Positions 34,995 to 43,446 of a stretch of 64,000 bases of DNA are shown here, one piece after another. Source of the DNA: an uncultured Spartobacteria bacterium (GTDB lineage: Bacteria; Verrucomicrobiota; Verrucomicrobiia; Chthoniobacterales; Chthoniobacteraceae). Positions within the stretch are counted from its first letter, which is position 1; the number at the start of each line of letters is the position of its first letter. Location: positions 1 to 64,000 of the forward strand of contig CAIURC010000207.1 in the NCBI GenBank assembly GCA_903901425.1, read 5' to 3'. The notes beneath the pieces are model-generated. The model had not been told where the DNA came from, ran no database searches, and was given only the letters and a program-made list of their open reading frames with translations. Made by a program: the position numbers and the translations under genes.

Positions 34995-35298
34995 GGGGAG
35001 AAACAGGGAGCGTGGACCCGCAGAAGGACCGGCCCTCATGCAATCACAAAAATCGTAAATGTCATCTTATTAATCCGGATTGCCTTTTACGCCAACCCAA
35101 GCCCACCGATCCTCGCGGAAAAATCATCCCCCACCACCACCCGCCGCAAATCCCCACATCCTCAGGACTCTGCGCTCAAACCACAGACTTGCCAGTCCTC
35201 AAAAAAAACAGGGCCCGCAGTGAATCCACTGCGGGCCCGACACTCTCGGTGGCTGTTCCCCGCCTGTCATGACGGGACAACTGCATCGATATTCTGCC
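34995..35298. other. 304-base intergenic region with one terminator
   Basis: Between the M66 gene and the beta-helix gene, both on the minus strand. The only structure seen is the terminator at 35201-35238. The remainder, which must carry the promoter for the protease gene, shows no gene. Confidence 0.6.
35201..35238 (-). terminator. Rho-independent terminator of the beta-helix gene
   Basis: GGGCCCGCAGTG (35211-35222) pairs perfectly with CACTGCGGGCCC (35227-35238) around a four-base loop. On the minus strand the hairpin is followed by TGTTTTTTTT. It lies 60 bases beyond the stop at 35299, in the correct orientation. It is the clearest intrinsic terminator in the window. Confidence 0.93.
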
Positions 35299-37878
35299 TC
35301 ACGGTGCTTGGAGCGCAGCCTTCTGCCAACCTGCAGCACGGGGCACCCACAAACTGGCCGAACCGCTCCAGCGGTCGGCTCCAGTGGCCTGAATGACGCC
35401 GGTGAGCGTACCGCCTCCAGCCATTGGCGAATAGACCAGCACCTCACCTTCGGGCCCTGCCCCCTGACTGAGTTGACGGAACCCCATGCCCCAGGGCAGA
35501 GCGCCCCGCAATGTTCCGCCCCCCGCATTCGCAGCCTCCAGTTCCCACGAGTAAACCGCACCCTCCCCGTCCTTGACTTGAAACCGGCCAGCTCCACAGG
35601 CCTTGGTGCAAAGCCATCCCCGGACCGGCACCGGACTCTGTCCCTGTGCCACCACCTCACCTGAGAAATAGCCGTCCTTTGCAAGTTCAAGACGGATGAC
35701 GCCGGGGAGGCCGTTGAAGTCTCCCCCCAATCTGCCCAACTCGGACTCCAGGACAGTGTTCCCCGAATTCGCCGCGCTCAGACGTCCTGAGTTTGAAGCG
35801 GAGAGACGGGTTCCCATCCGCATCTGCAGGGAGTAAGCCCCAGAAGCCATCACGCGGAACACCACCCGCTGGCCGAGGGAATCGTTGCCCGCCCCTCGTT
35901 CGCTCAGGCCCACATAGAAACCGGGAGTGGCCGGTGCAAACACCTGCAGACGTCCAGGCCGGTAGCTAATCTGGTAGTTGCCGGCAGTCTGGGGTCCATC
36001 GACCCGGATTGCATATACCCCCGTCGCGCTGCTCTCGGCAGCTTCGGTCCAAATCCGCGGCGTCACCTGAATCTGAGCCGCGGTTTCACCGGCGCGAAGC
36101 CCGGTCCAGACTCCCTCGAACACCGGATTGGGATCCCCGGGGAACCTGCCCGCGTCTTTCACGGAAAACTGCGCAGAGGCTCTTGAAACTTCGACTTGTC
36201 CCTCACTCACAGTGACCCGGTAGTTGGACAACTGATCCGCCTGTGCGCGGCGCACCGGCTGCAGGGGATGCACCCCGGCCGCGAGGCGTCCTTGCGCTGC
36301 GTATACGGCCTTTTCGGCCACAACCTCCCACCCATAGGCCGCCGCCAATGCCGTGCGGTCGGCCTCGAGCACACCGTCCATCTCACAGTCTGCAACCGGC
36401 ACCGGATCGCCGTACACCATCCTGAGGCGCGGCGCCTTCACCGTGACTGGCCGCGGCACAATCGCCAGCGGCAGATCGCGGGTCATGGTTTGATACCGCG
36501 AATCTGCCGGGACAAACCGGCATTTGAGCACGGGCTTTCCAGCATTCTCAACCCGCTCAAACTCCCAGCGGCCCTGGATCGGCGCGGCGCGCCCCACGAC
36601 CTGCGCAGAGTCTACACCCGCTCCGTACTGGAGCCGCGCCTTCTCCAGCCAGTCCAGAACCAGCGGCTCCTTGGGCACCTCAAACGCCGGCACGCCAGGC
36701 CACGCCGAATAGGAGGAGTCCCCCGCCACCGTCTGCACCACAAGCTTCCAGAGGCCGCTCCCGACCTGCAATGGCTCCATCGGCTCCAAACCAGGAGCGC
36801 TGACCGCCCGGAACTGAAGGACAATCTCCCCGCTGCCCGAACCGCTGAGCGCCTCGGCCACAACCGGCCCGAGATTCGAACACTGCTGGCCATCGATCCA
36901 GCTGTTCTTTGGCATCCATCCAAAACAGCTCGCCGTCCAGCTTCCGTCTGCCTTCCGACCACGGACTTCGTACCAGCACTCGCGCCGATTCACCGCTGTC
37001 ACAGAAAGCGTGGGCAGATTCAGCACCACGTTCCAAACCCGGTTTCCAGAGTTAAAATCCGCCCGCACACTCGCCGGGACCGAAAACGCCACCACAGCGG
37101 CCGAATCTGGATGGTTCGGGATCTGCAAAGGCCCGGGCTGAGCTGTCAGCTCGTGTCTCGACGCAATTTGAGGGGCTTTCGCGGGAACCCCACCGGCTGC
37201 CGGGGCAGAAACTACCAACCCAAGCCTGCCCAGATACGCCCGCACGTTTTCGTACGGCGTCCCCGTCCGGAGAAGGCCACGGTCCAGCGCGGCATCCACT
37301 TCCGACATCCGGATTTGGGCGACCGCCGGAAGGTTCAGGAGGGCGTTGCGCCCCGCTTGGTTGGCTTCGCGCACCCAGACCGATGAATCCAGCGCTCTCT
37401 GGTTGCGATCCTTTTGCTCTGCGGAAATCAACTCCGCGCGTTGGGTTCCCACGGCGGTCAGGTTGTTCTTCAACAAGTCGCGCTCAGTGAGCCGGGGCTC
37501 CAAAAGCCCCACACAGCGCCCCCAGACGCCTCCGCCCCCCGCCGGCAGGTCGTAGCCCCGGTTGTTCTCAACCACCAAACCCTCGTTGGATCCAAACCCA
37601 GGCCCGCCAGCCTCCATCCGCGCATCAATGCTCACCGGCAGGTTCCACGCCCGGGTGTCTCCCAGAGTCCGAATCGCGGTGTTGTCACGAAACTCAACCT
37701 CCCTGCACGGCAGAACACCGGCTTTGCGTTTGCTGTAATCCGAAAGGGCAAACTGCGCCCCCTTCACCCCAAGGACAAGGTTGGACCGGACTTCGATCCG
37801 GTCCAAAAGATTGAGGAACTCCCCGCTCACCACAATCCCCGACAAACAGGAATGCACGACGTTGTTGAAAACACGCAC
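35299..37878 (-). pseudogene. 3' part of a frameshifted beta-helix/MBG-domain surface protein
   Basis: An 859-residue frame that continues the parallel beta-helix of the piece upstream: RVFNNVVHSCLSGIVVSGE picks up where that piece leaves off. After about 200 residues come beta-sandwich regions, then two MBG-type repeats (APRLRMVYGDPVPVADCEMD and FSVKDAGRFPGDPNPVFEGV), and a C-terminal region with FYVGLSERGAGNDSLGQRVV. The GTG at 37878 is only the first possible start in this frame and is unlikely to be used. The intact protein would be about 1,120 residues, secreted, and perhaps an adhesin or polysaccharide-active protein. The break could be real or a sequencing error. Confidence 0.7.
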
Positions 37879-38669
37879 CTGTGGTTTGTGCCATCGTACG
37901 AGTCGATATAAATCCCGGGCCGGCGCGGATTGCCACGCACCACGTTGTCGTGCACCTCCACAAACCGTGACCCCTTCACATCGATTCCTTCCCCGCCAAT
38001 GTTGCTGGAAATGTTTTCCCGGTCGCTCACCAGGTTGAAGGCAATCTCCACCGATTCACAGCCACTCAGCGTGATGCACTCCCCTGATCCGCTGCTTACC
38101 GCATGGCGCACCACATTCCCAAGAACTCTCGCCCCAACACACCGCGTAAGCCGGATCCCGTTGCCGGACGGCCCCTCAGAAGGAGTCCCAATCCGGTTCC
38201 CTTCCACCAACAGGCTCGATACGCGCTCCGCCACCAACGCCCCCTTGCCCCCACGAAACACATTGCCGGAAATCGTCACTTCCTGCCCTCCCACCACATT
38301 CATCCGCACCCCCTCAAGCCTCATCCCAGAGATCCGCACCCGGCTCACTCCATTCAGCTCGCAAACAGAAAGCACGGGCTCAACGCCCGGGGCGGCTGCG
38401 ATGTTTAAAAAACTGCCTACCGGCGCACCGTGCTCCGCACTGAGTTTAAGCGAAAACGGTCCCGCCCCAGTCAGCTGGATGTCCCGGATCTGGGCAGTGT
38501 TTTTCAAAGCGGCGTCCAACTCCTTCTGGGTTCGCACCTGAGCCCGCTGGGCCGCTGGCGCCAACTGCAAAGGCGCCGCGGCCGCATGGGAAAAGGGGGC
38601 AACACTCAGCGCAACCCCAAACAGCGCCGACAAGACAAGGATGGACGGATGATTCGTTCTGAATTTCAT
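37827..38669 (-). pseudogene. 5' part of the same gene: signal peptide and right-handed beta-helix
   Basis: A 280-residue frame. A signal peptide (LVLSALFGVALSVAPFSHAAA) precedes rungs of a right-handed parallel beta-helix: VRISGMRLEGVRMNVVGGQE, VTISGNVFRGGKGALVAERV, LLVEGNRIGTPSEGPSGNGI and HDNVVRGNPRRPGIYIDSYD. The helix ends abruptly after SYDGTNH in a short unrelated tail, while the expected next rung lies in another frame. One missing base near 37879-37885 (restoring a Gln codon between NH and VRVFNN) would join the two pieces. The start is the ATG at 38669. It is divergent from the two-component sensor gene. Confidence 0.75.
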
Positions 38670-38889
38670 GGTTCTGGGAGGAATGCCAGCGGCACCGTCC
38701 CCGAAACCCGTGCCCAGCCGCACACCCGTGCAGCTCGTCTGGGAGATCAGGGGGAAAGAATGTTCCGCTCGGCAGTGCCAAGACTAGGCCACTCCCACGG
38801 AGTTTCATTCCCCCTTTCGGGTGAACAACGCGCGTCCGCAGCCGCTGCCGCTTGCATTGCCTTCTCCACAGCGGTATCCGGATGCGCTC

Positions 38890-40971
38890 ATGCGTCTTGT
38901 CCTCTGCCTCCTCTTGCCGGCTGCAGCTGCCTTCTCCGCCTCCGGCGAAGTGCCGGCTCTCCGTTCTGCGGCTGAGATCCGCGCACTGCCGGAATCCGTC
39001 ACCGCTGAACAACCGGCCGCAATTCTCGAAGGCGTTGTTACTCTGGAATCCAGCGACGAGGAATCGCCCATATTCTTCCTCACAGACGCATCCGCCACCA
39101 TGCTCGTCACGGGAAACCGCCAGGTGCTCGGATTCCAGCCCCGCGGAGCTAGAATCCGTGTCGAGGGTGAAGTGCGGGCCGGACATTTTGCGCCCTTTGT
39201 TTTCGCGAACCGGATCCTGAACCTTGGCACCGCGGCGATTCCGTCCGCGCTCCCGGTCAGCATTGACGAACTTCAAACCGGCAGCCATGCCCAGCAGTGG
39301 GTCGCTCTCCGTGGGGTGGTCCGCCGAACCGATCCGATGCCGCCGAATTCAGCGGAGCCATGGAGGTTCGACCTTTCCACGGGAGGCAGCCGGATCACCG
39401 TGCTGCTCCGCGGCCAGAACGCGCTCCCGCCCCCCGTGGATGCGGAGGTCCTCGTCGAGGGCGTCTGCTTCACCCAGTTCACCAGCAACCGCCAGATCCT
39501 GAACCCACGGATTGTCATCCCGGAAGGCTGCGGACCCAGAATCCTGAGCCCTGCCCCCCCGCACCCCCCGGAACGGTCTCTCGACCAGGTCATGGCATTC
39601 CGACCAGACTCTTCCAACGCACACCGGGCTCGCGTACGGGGCACCGTTACCCACTCGGCCAACAACGGCATCTGGATCCAGTCCGCTTCAGGAGCGCTGC
39701 GGGTTCTGCCGCTTTCCCCGCTGTCTGCGCCCCCTGGAACGGCTCTGGAGGCCGTCGGATTTGCACGTCGAGAGGGAACCTCCTTTGTCCTCGAGGACGC
39801 CGTCTGCTCGGCAGGCGCCCCCGGACAACCTCCGGAACCCACGCCCGTTGACACCCCCGCCGATGCCCTGTCCATGGACGGCCGTCTCCTCCGCATGGAA
39901 GGCTGGTTTACCCACTCCGGACCCGCCCCCCAAGGTGGCCAACTCCTGTTCCTTGAAACCCAGTCTGGTCCCGTCCATGTCCATCTCCCGGCCACCGAAA
40001 AGATGGCGCCGGGATGCTCTCCGGGCGCATGGATCGCAGCCACGGGGATCTGCATGGTTCTGGACTCCGAGAACAAAGCCCGCGAATCCCGCCTCCTGTC
40101 CGCTGCCCCCACTTTGTCGCGCCGCGAACTGATCGGCCCCATGGTCGCTGCTGATTTCCAATTGCTGGCCCGGACAGGAGCCGACATCCGGGTTCTTCAG
40201 CCCCCTCCCTTCTGGTCCTCCAAACGACTCACGGGGCTCCTTCTCGGAATTGCGGTGCTGACGACGGGACTGCTCCTAGCCACACTCGCCGCCTCCCGGC
40301 GCAGGGTCCGGGCCGCCGCAGCCGCCGCACGCCTGGCGGAAGCCGAATCCGCAGCCGTCTGGAGCGAACGCACGCGGATCGCCCGCGAACTCCACGACAC
40401 GCTGGCCCAGGATTTCGCCTCCCTCGCCCTGCAACTCGAACTGTTGCGCAGCCACGTTCCCCCCGACGGCAAACCCGGCGAACACCTCGCCCAGGCGGGA
40501 AGCATCGTCCGCCAAAGCCTCTCGGAAACTCGGGACGCCATCTGGATGCTCCGCGGAGACGCACTCCGAGAAAGCGGCCTGCCCGCCGCACTGGAAGGCC
40601 TTCTCCAGCGCCTCCTTTCGCGATCCAATGTCTCCTTTGAGTTCCTCCTCGAAGGACGCCCAGTCCAACTCCCGCACGTCACCGAGCATCACCTGCTCCG
40701 GATCACCAAGGAATGCGTTCAAAACGCACTGCGCCATGCTTCCCCGCACAAGATCCACGTCCAGCTCCGATACGGATCCAAATCCGTCGGCCTACAGATC
40801 CAAGACGACGGGTGTGGCTTCGATTCCAGCAGCGCGGACAGCGCCGGCCACGCCGCCGGGTTCGGTCTCCGCGGTCTCAAGGAGCGGGTGGACGAAATCC
40901 AAGGCACGCTCCAAATCCAGTCCGGGAAAGGCCAAGGCACGCGCATCCAGATTGATTTCCCCACCCCATGA
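38890..40971 (+). CDS. Sensor histidine kinase (NarL-type) with repeated periplasmic beta modules
   Basis: A 693-residue membrane kinase. The signal peptide (MRLVLCLLLPAAAAFSASG) is followed by a roughly 420-residue periplasmic region built of four similar beta modules. One transmembrane segment lies at about 447-467. ERTRIARELHDTLAQDF is the HisKA_3 box, with phospho-acceptor His502. KECVQNALRHASPHKI, DDGCGFD and GFGLRGLKERVDEI are the N and G boxes of the ATPase. The ATG at 38890 directly precedes the signal peptide; an upstream GTG would add 23 residues without signal character. It overlaps the response-regulator gene by four bases (ATGA). Signal sensed is unknown. Confidence 0.92.
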   Translation: MRLVLCLLLPAAAAFSASGEVPALRSAAEIRALPESVTAEQPAAILEGVVTLESSDEESPIFFLTDASATMLVTGNRQVLGFQPRGARIRVEGEVRAGHFAPFVFANRILNLGTAAIPSALPVSIDELQTGSHAQQWVALRGVVRRTDPMPPNSAEPWRFDLSTGGSRITVLLRGQNALPPPVDAEVLVEGVCFTQFTSNRQILNPRIVIPEGCGPRILSPAPPHPPERSLDQVMAFRPDSSNAHRARVRGTVTHSANNGIWIQSASGALRVLPLSPLSAPPGTALEAVGFARREGTSFVLEDAVCSAGAPGQPPEPTPVDTPADALSMDGRLLRMEGWFTHSGPAPQGGQLLFLETQSGPVHVHLPATEKMAPGCSPGAWIAATGICMVLDSENKARESRLLSAAPTLSRRELIGPMVAADFQLLARTGADIRVLQPPPFWSSKRLTGLLLGIAVLTTGLLLATLAASRRRVRAAAAAARLAEAESAAVWSERTRIARELHDTLAQDFASLALQLELLRSHVPPDGKPGEHLAQAGSIVRQSLSETRDAIWMLRGDALRESGLPAALEGLLQRLLSRSNVSFEFLLEGRPVQLPHVTEHHLLRITKECVQNALRHASPHKIHVQLRYGSKSVGLQIQDDGCGFDSSSADSAGHAAGFGLRGLKERVDEIQGTLQIQSGKGQGTRIQIDFPTP

Positions 40972-41621
40972 AACAAGACCCCAGCCCCGTGAAAAAAGAC
41001 CCGGCCAGTGTGCTGATTGTCGATGATCACCCAGCCATCCGGGCCGGGCTCCGCGCGTTGCTGGAGAGCGAACCGGATTTTCGCGTTGCTGCAGAATGCG
41101 GGGACGGCAACTCCGCCATCGAGGCATTTGCCTCCCTGGCTCCCGATCTGGTCCTTCTGGACCTCCGAATGCCGGGCCTCCAAGGCCTTGAGGTCCTGGC
41201 AGCACTGCTTGCCCGAAACCCCGACGCCAAGATTGTGGTGAACACCACGTTCGACACCGATGAAGACATCTTTCGGGCCATCCATGCCGGCGCCAGTTCC
41301 TTCCTGACCAAGGACCTGCCCAAGGAGGAAATCTTCGCCGTGCTCCGCGCCGTTCTTTCCGGCCGAAGCCAACTCCCCGCCCATGTTGAAAACCGTCTCA
41401 AGGCCCGCGCGGCACGCCCCCACCTCACCGAACGCGAACTGGAGGTCCTCCAACTCCTGGGCCGGGGCCGCAGCAACAAAGAAATGGCCTCCGAACTCCA
41501 CCTCAGCGAAGAGGCGGTGAAATCGCGCCTCAAAATCGTGTTTCAAAAGCTTGGCGTGGAAGACCGCACCGGGGCAGTGCTGCACGGACTCAAAATCGGC
41601 CTGCTCAAGCTCGAGACCTGA
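40968..41621 (+). CDS. NarL/FixJ-family response regulator
   Basis: A 217-residue regulator. The receiver shows SVLIVDDHPAIRAGLRALLE with the acidic pair, LVLLDLRMPGLQGLEVL with the phospho-accepting Asp and FLTKDLPKEEI with the conserved Lys. The C-terminal LuxR-type helix-turn-helix is LTERELEVLQLLGRGRSNKE followed by MASELHLSEEAVKSRLKIVF (both in part). It is co-translated with the preceding kinase and is its evident partner. Targets are not visible here; the divergent beta-helix gene is a natural candidate. Confidence 0.95.
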   Translation: MKQDPSPVKKDPASVLIVDDHPAIRAGLRALLESEPDFRVAAECGDGNSAIEAFASLAPDLVLLDLRMPGLQGLEVLAALLARNPDAKIVVNTTFDTDEDIFRAIHAGASSFLTKDLPKEEIFAVLRAVLSGRSQLPAHVENRLKARAARPHLTERELEVLQLLGRGRSNKEMASELHLSEEAVKSRLKIVFQKLGVEDRTGAVLHGLKIGLLKLET

Positions 41622-41757
41622 GCGACCACGGCGGTTCCCGCCGAAATTCCTGCACGCCACGTCCCGGCAATCGGCGGATTGCCCCCCGGTTCCGTCCTCA
41701 TCAAGGGAGAGACAGGTTCGCGCCAAAAACGGGCCGCCACATTTTTTCCGGGTTTGC

Positions 41758-41787
41758 TTGACCACCCAAAGCCGCTGCCAGTACTGT
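41758..41787 (+). promoter_or_regulatory. Candidate promoter of tRNA-Pro and downstream genes
   Basis: TTGACC (41758-41763, five of six) and TACTGT (41782-41787) are 18 bases apart, 21 bases before the 5' end of tRNA-Pro. The tRNA lies 21 bases before an ABC-ATPase-like gene with no promoter of its own visible, so readthrough is likely. Confidence 0.4.
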
Positions 41788-41808
41788 GCCACCCCTTTCT
41801 CTCAAGGA

Positions 41809-41882
41809 CGGGCCGTAGCACAGCTTGGTAGTGCGCTTGAATGGGGTTCAAGAGGTCGCTGGTTCGAATCCAGTCGGCCCGA
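41809..41882 (+). tRNA. tRNA-Pro (anticodon GGG)
   Basis: The cloverleaf folds by eye: acceptor CGGGCCG/CGGCCCG (seven perfect pairs), D-arm GCAC/GTGC, anticodon stem CTTGA/TCAAG with loop ATGGGGT, and T-arm GCTGG/CCAGT with TTCGAAT. GGG reads CCC/CCT proline codons. The discriminator is A, and CCA is not encoded. Confidence 0.96.
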
Positions 41883-41903
41883 TTTTTGAGAGCTTTCAAG
41901 GGT

Positions 41904-42572
41904 ATGTCCTGCCCAGTCCTCCTCCATTCTGTCTCCTGCCAAAGACCGGCACTGGGCAGCGTTTCCTTTTCCCATCTTCAACTCGCTCGGGGCTCGTTCA
42001 GTGCGCTCGTGGGCGCCCCGTCCGATGGCGGCCTGCTTCTGTGGAAAATCCTTGGCCTCCTCGAACAACCCGATGCCGGACAGGTCTCGATCTGCGGGGA
42101 ACCGGTCACCGGCCTCCCGGCTTCGAGGATGGAGCAGATCCGCAACCGCCACTGCGGGTACGTCTTTGAGTCGCCTTTCCTCCTTCCCTCCCTGAGCCTG
42201 ATTGAGAACCTCGCCATGCCACTTTTCAAACTCGGGCATCTGGCACCGCAGGATGCACGGACACGGACCGAAGAACTCCTCGACTTTGTCGAACTCCGCC
42301 CTCTGGCCCAGTCTGCGATCCACTGCCTCACCCCCGCTCAGCAATGGACCGCATCTCTGGCTCGGGCGCTCGCCCTCCACCCCTCGCTGCTCTTGGTCGA
42401 ATACCCGGAAAAACAATTGCCCTCCGATTTCCTGCCCGCCGCTGCCCGGCTTCTCGCCAGGGCTTGCCAACGCTGGGATCTGGCCACCGTGGTCACTGCC
42501 TCCGAACCGCTCCCGGGTGCCAATTCCATCCATTTCCCGCCCCGGGAATCCAACCCCTGCCCAGCCTCCTGA
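41904..42572 (+). CDS. Degenerate ABC-transporter ATPase-like protein (LolD/MacB-type fold, ATP motifs lost)
   Basis: A 222-residue protein that aligns along its length with LolD/MacB-type ABC ATPases but lacks every catalytic motif. The Walker A position reads GAPSDGGLL (37-45) with no Lys and no Ser/Thr. The Q-loop reads CGYVFES (Glu89 for Gln). The signature reads LTPAQQ (142-147) instead of LSGGQ. Walker B reads SLLLVEYPEK (161-170), without the DE pair. The switch His is Ser200. The frame is intact and hydrophobic residues are conserved, so the fold seems preserved. Its stop shares a base with the ATG of a squalene/phytoene synthase gene. A pseudo-ATPase regulator is one reading; early decay is another. 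Confidence 0.7.
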   Translation: MSCPVLLHSVSCQRPALGSVSFSHLQLARGSFSALVGAPSDGGLLLWKILGLLEQPDAGQVSICGEPVTGLPASRMEQIRNRHCGYVFESPFLLPSLSLIENLAMPLFKLGHLAPQDARTRTEELLDFVELRPLAQSAIHCLTPAQQWTASLARALALHPSLLLVEYPEKQLPSDFLPAAARLLARACQRWDLATVVTASEPLPGANSIHFPPRESNPCPAS

Positions 42573-43393
42573 TGCAGACCGGTTCCTCCAATCTCGCCCT
42601 GACGTTTTTCTCGCTCCCCCAGGAACAGCGGGAATCCATCTCGATATTTTACAAGTTCTGCAGGGAGATCGACGACATCACCGATGGCGACTTGGTTCCA
42701 GAAGATCAACGCGGCCCGGCTCTCGAGCGTTGGAAACACGCTCTGAAGGCGCCGCTGGAGGACGAGCCTGAACTCGCTCCGCTGGTCCGCACCCTGCTCG
42801 CGCGTCATCCCATTCCACAATCGCTCCTGCTCGAAATCATTGCGGGCTGCGAAATGGATCTTCAGCCCGTCCGCTACGCAACCTGGGAGGAACTCGCCGG
42901 GTACTGCCACCGGGTCGCCAGCGTCGTGGGACTCGTCAGCATCGAGATCTTTGGATACACCCACCACGGCTGCCGGGAGTACGCCCTTCAACTCGGGCTG
43001 GCACTCCAACTCACCAATATCCTCCGCGATGTCGGCGAGGATTACGCCAACGGAAAACGCATCTACCTCCCCACCGAGGAACTCTCCCGGTTTGGCTGCT
43101 CCGAGTCCGACATCGCTCAACACCGCCATACCCCGGCATTCCTCGCACTCATGGAGTTCCAGGCCAGACGCGCCGACACGCTTTTTGCAAACGCACGCGC
43201 CGCACTCCCCAGCTGCGACCGCAGATCCATGGTCGCGGCAGAAATGATGCGCCGCATCTACCAAGCGCTCCTCTCCAAAATCCGGCGCCGCAACTTCCGC
43301 GTTCTGGATGGCCGGGTCCGGCTCAACCGGATTCAGAAAGCTTCCTGCATCGCACGCACCTTTCTCGCTCACGCGCTCGCCCCTGCCCACTGA
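42572..43393 (+). CDS. Squalene/phytoene synthase family protein (HpnD-like)
   Basis: A 273-residue prenyl-condensing enzyme. The two Asp-rich sites are YKFCREIDDITDGD (near residues 25-38) and LTNILRDVGEDYANGKRIYLP (in part), which bind the diphosphates through Mg. YCHRVASVVGLVSIEIFGY is also typical. HpnD (presqualene-diphosphate synthase of hopanoid synthesis) is the closest assignment by motif, but phytoene synthase is not excluded. The ATG at 42572 overlaps the stop of the ABC-like gene; upstream in-frame codons lie inside that gene. serS follows 53 bases later. Confidence 0.86.
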   Translation: MQTGSSNLALTFFSLPQEQRESISIFYKFCREIDDITDGDLVPEDQRGPALERWKHALKAPLEDEPELAPLVRTLLARHPIPQSLLLEIIAGCEMDLQPVRYATWEELAGYCHRVASVVGLVSIEIFGYTHHGCREYALQLGLALQLTNILRDVGEDYANGKRIYLPTEELSRFGCSESDIAQHRHTPAFLALMEFQARRADTLFANARAALPSCDRRSMVAAEMMRRIYQALLSKIRRRNFRVLDGRVRLNRIQKASCIARTFLAHALAPAH

Positions 43394-43446
43394 GGACCGC
43401 CCCGCCGCGCTTGCCCTCCAAAGATTTCACCTTCAATCTCCCACCC

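Noticed and set aside
37827-37885. Programmed frameshifting in the beta-helix gene
   Set aside because: No slippery heptamer or downstream pseudoknot is apparent at the junction; a simple one-base loss explains it better.
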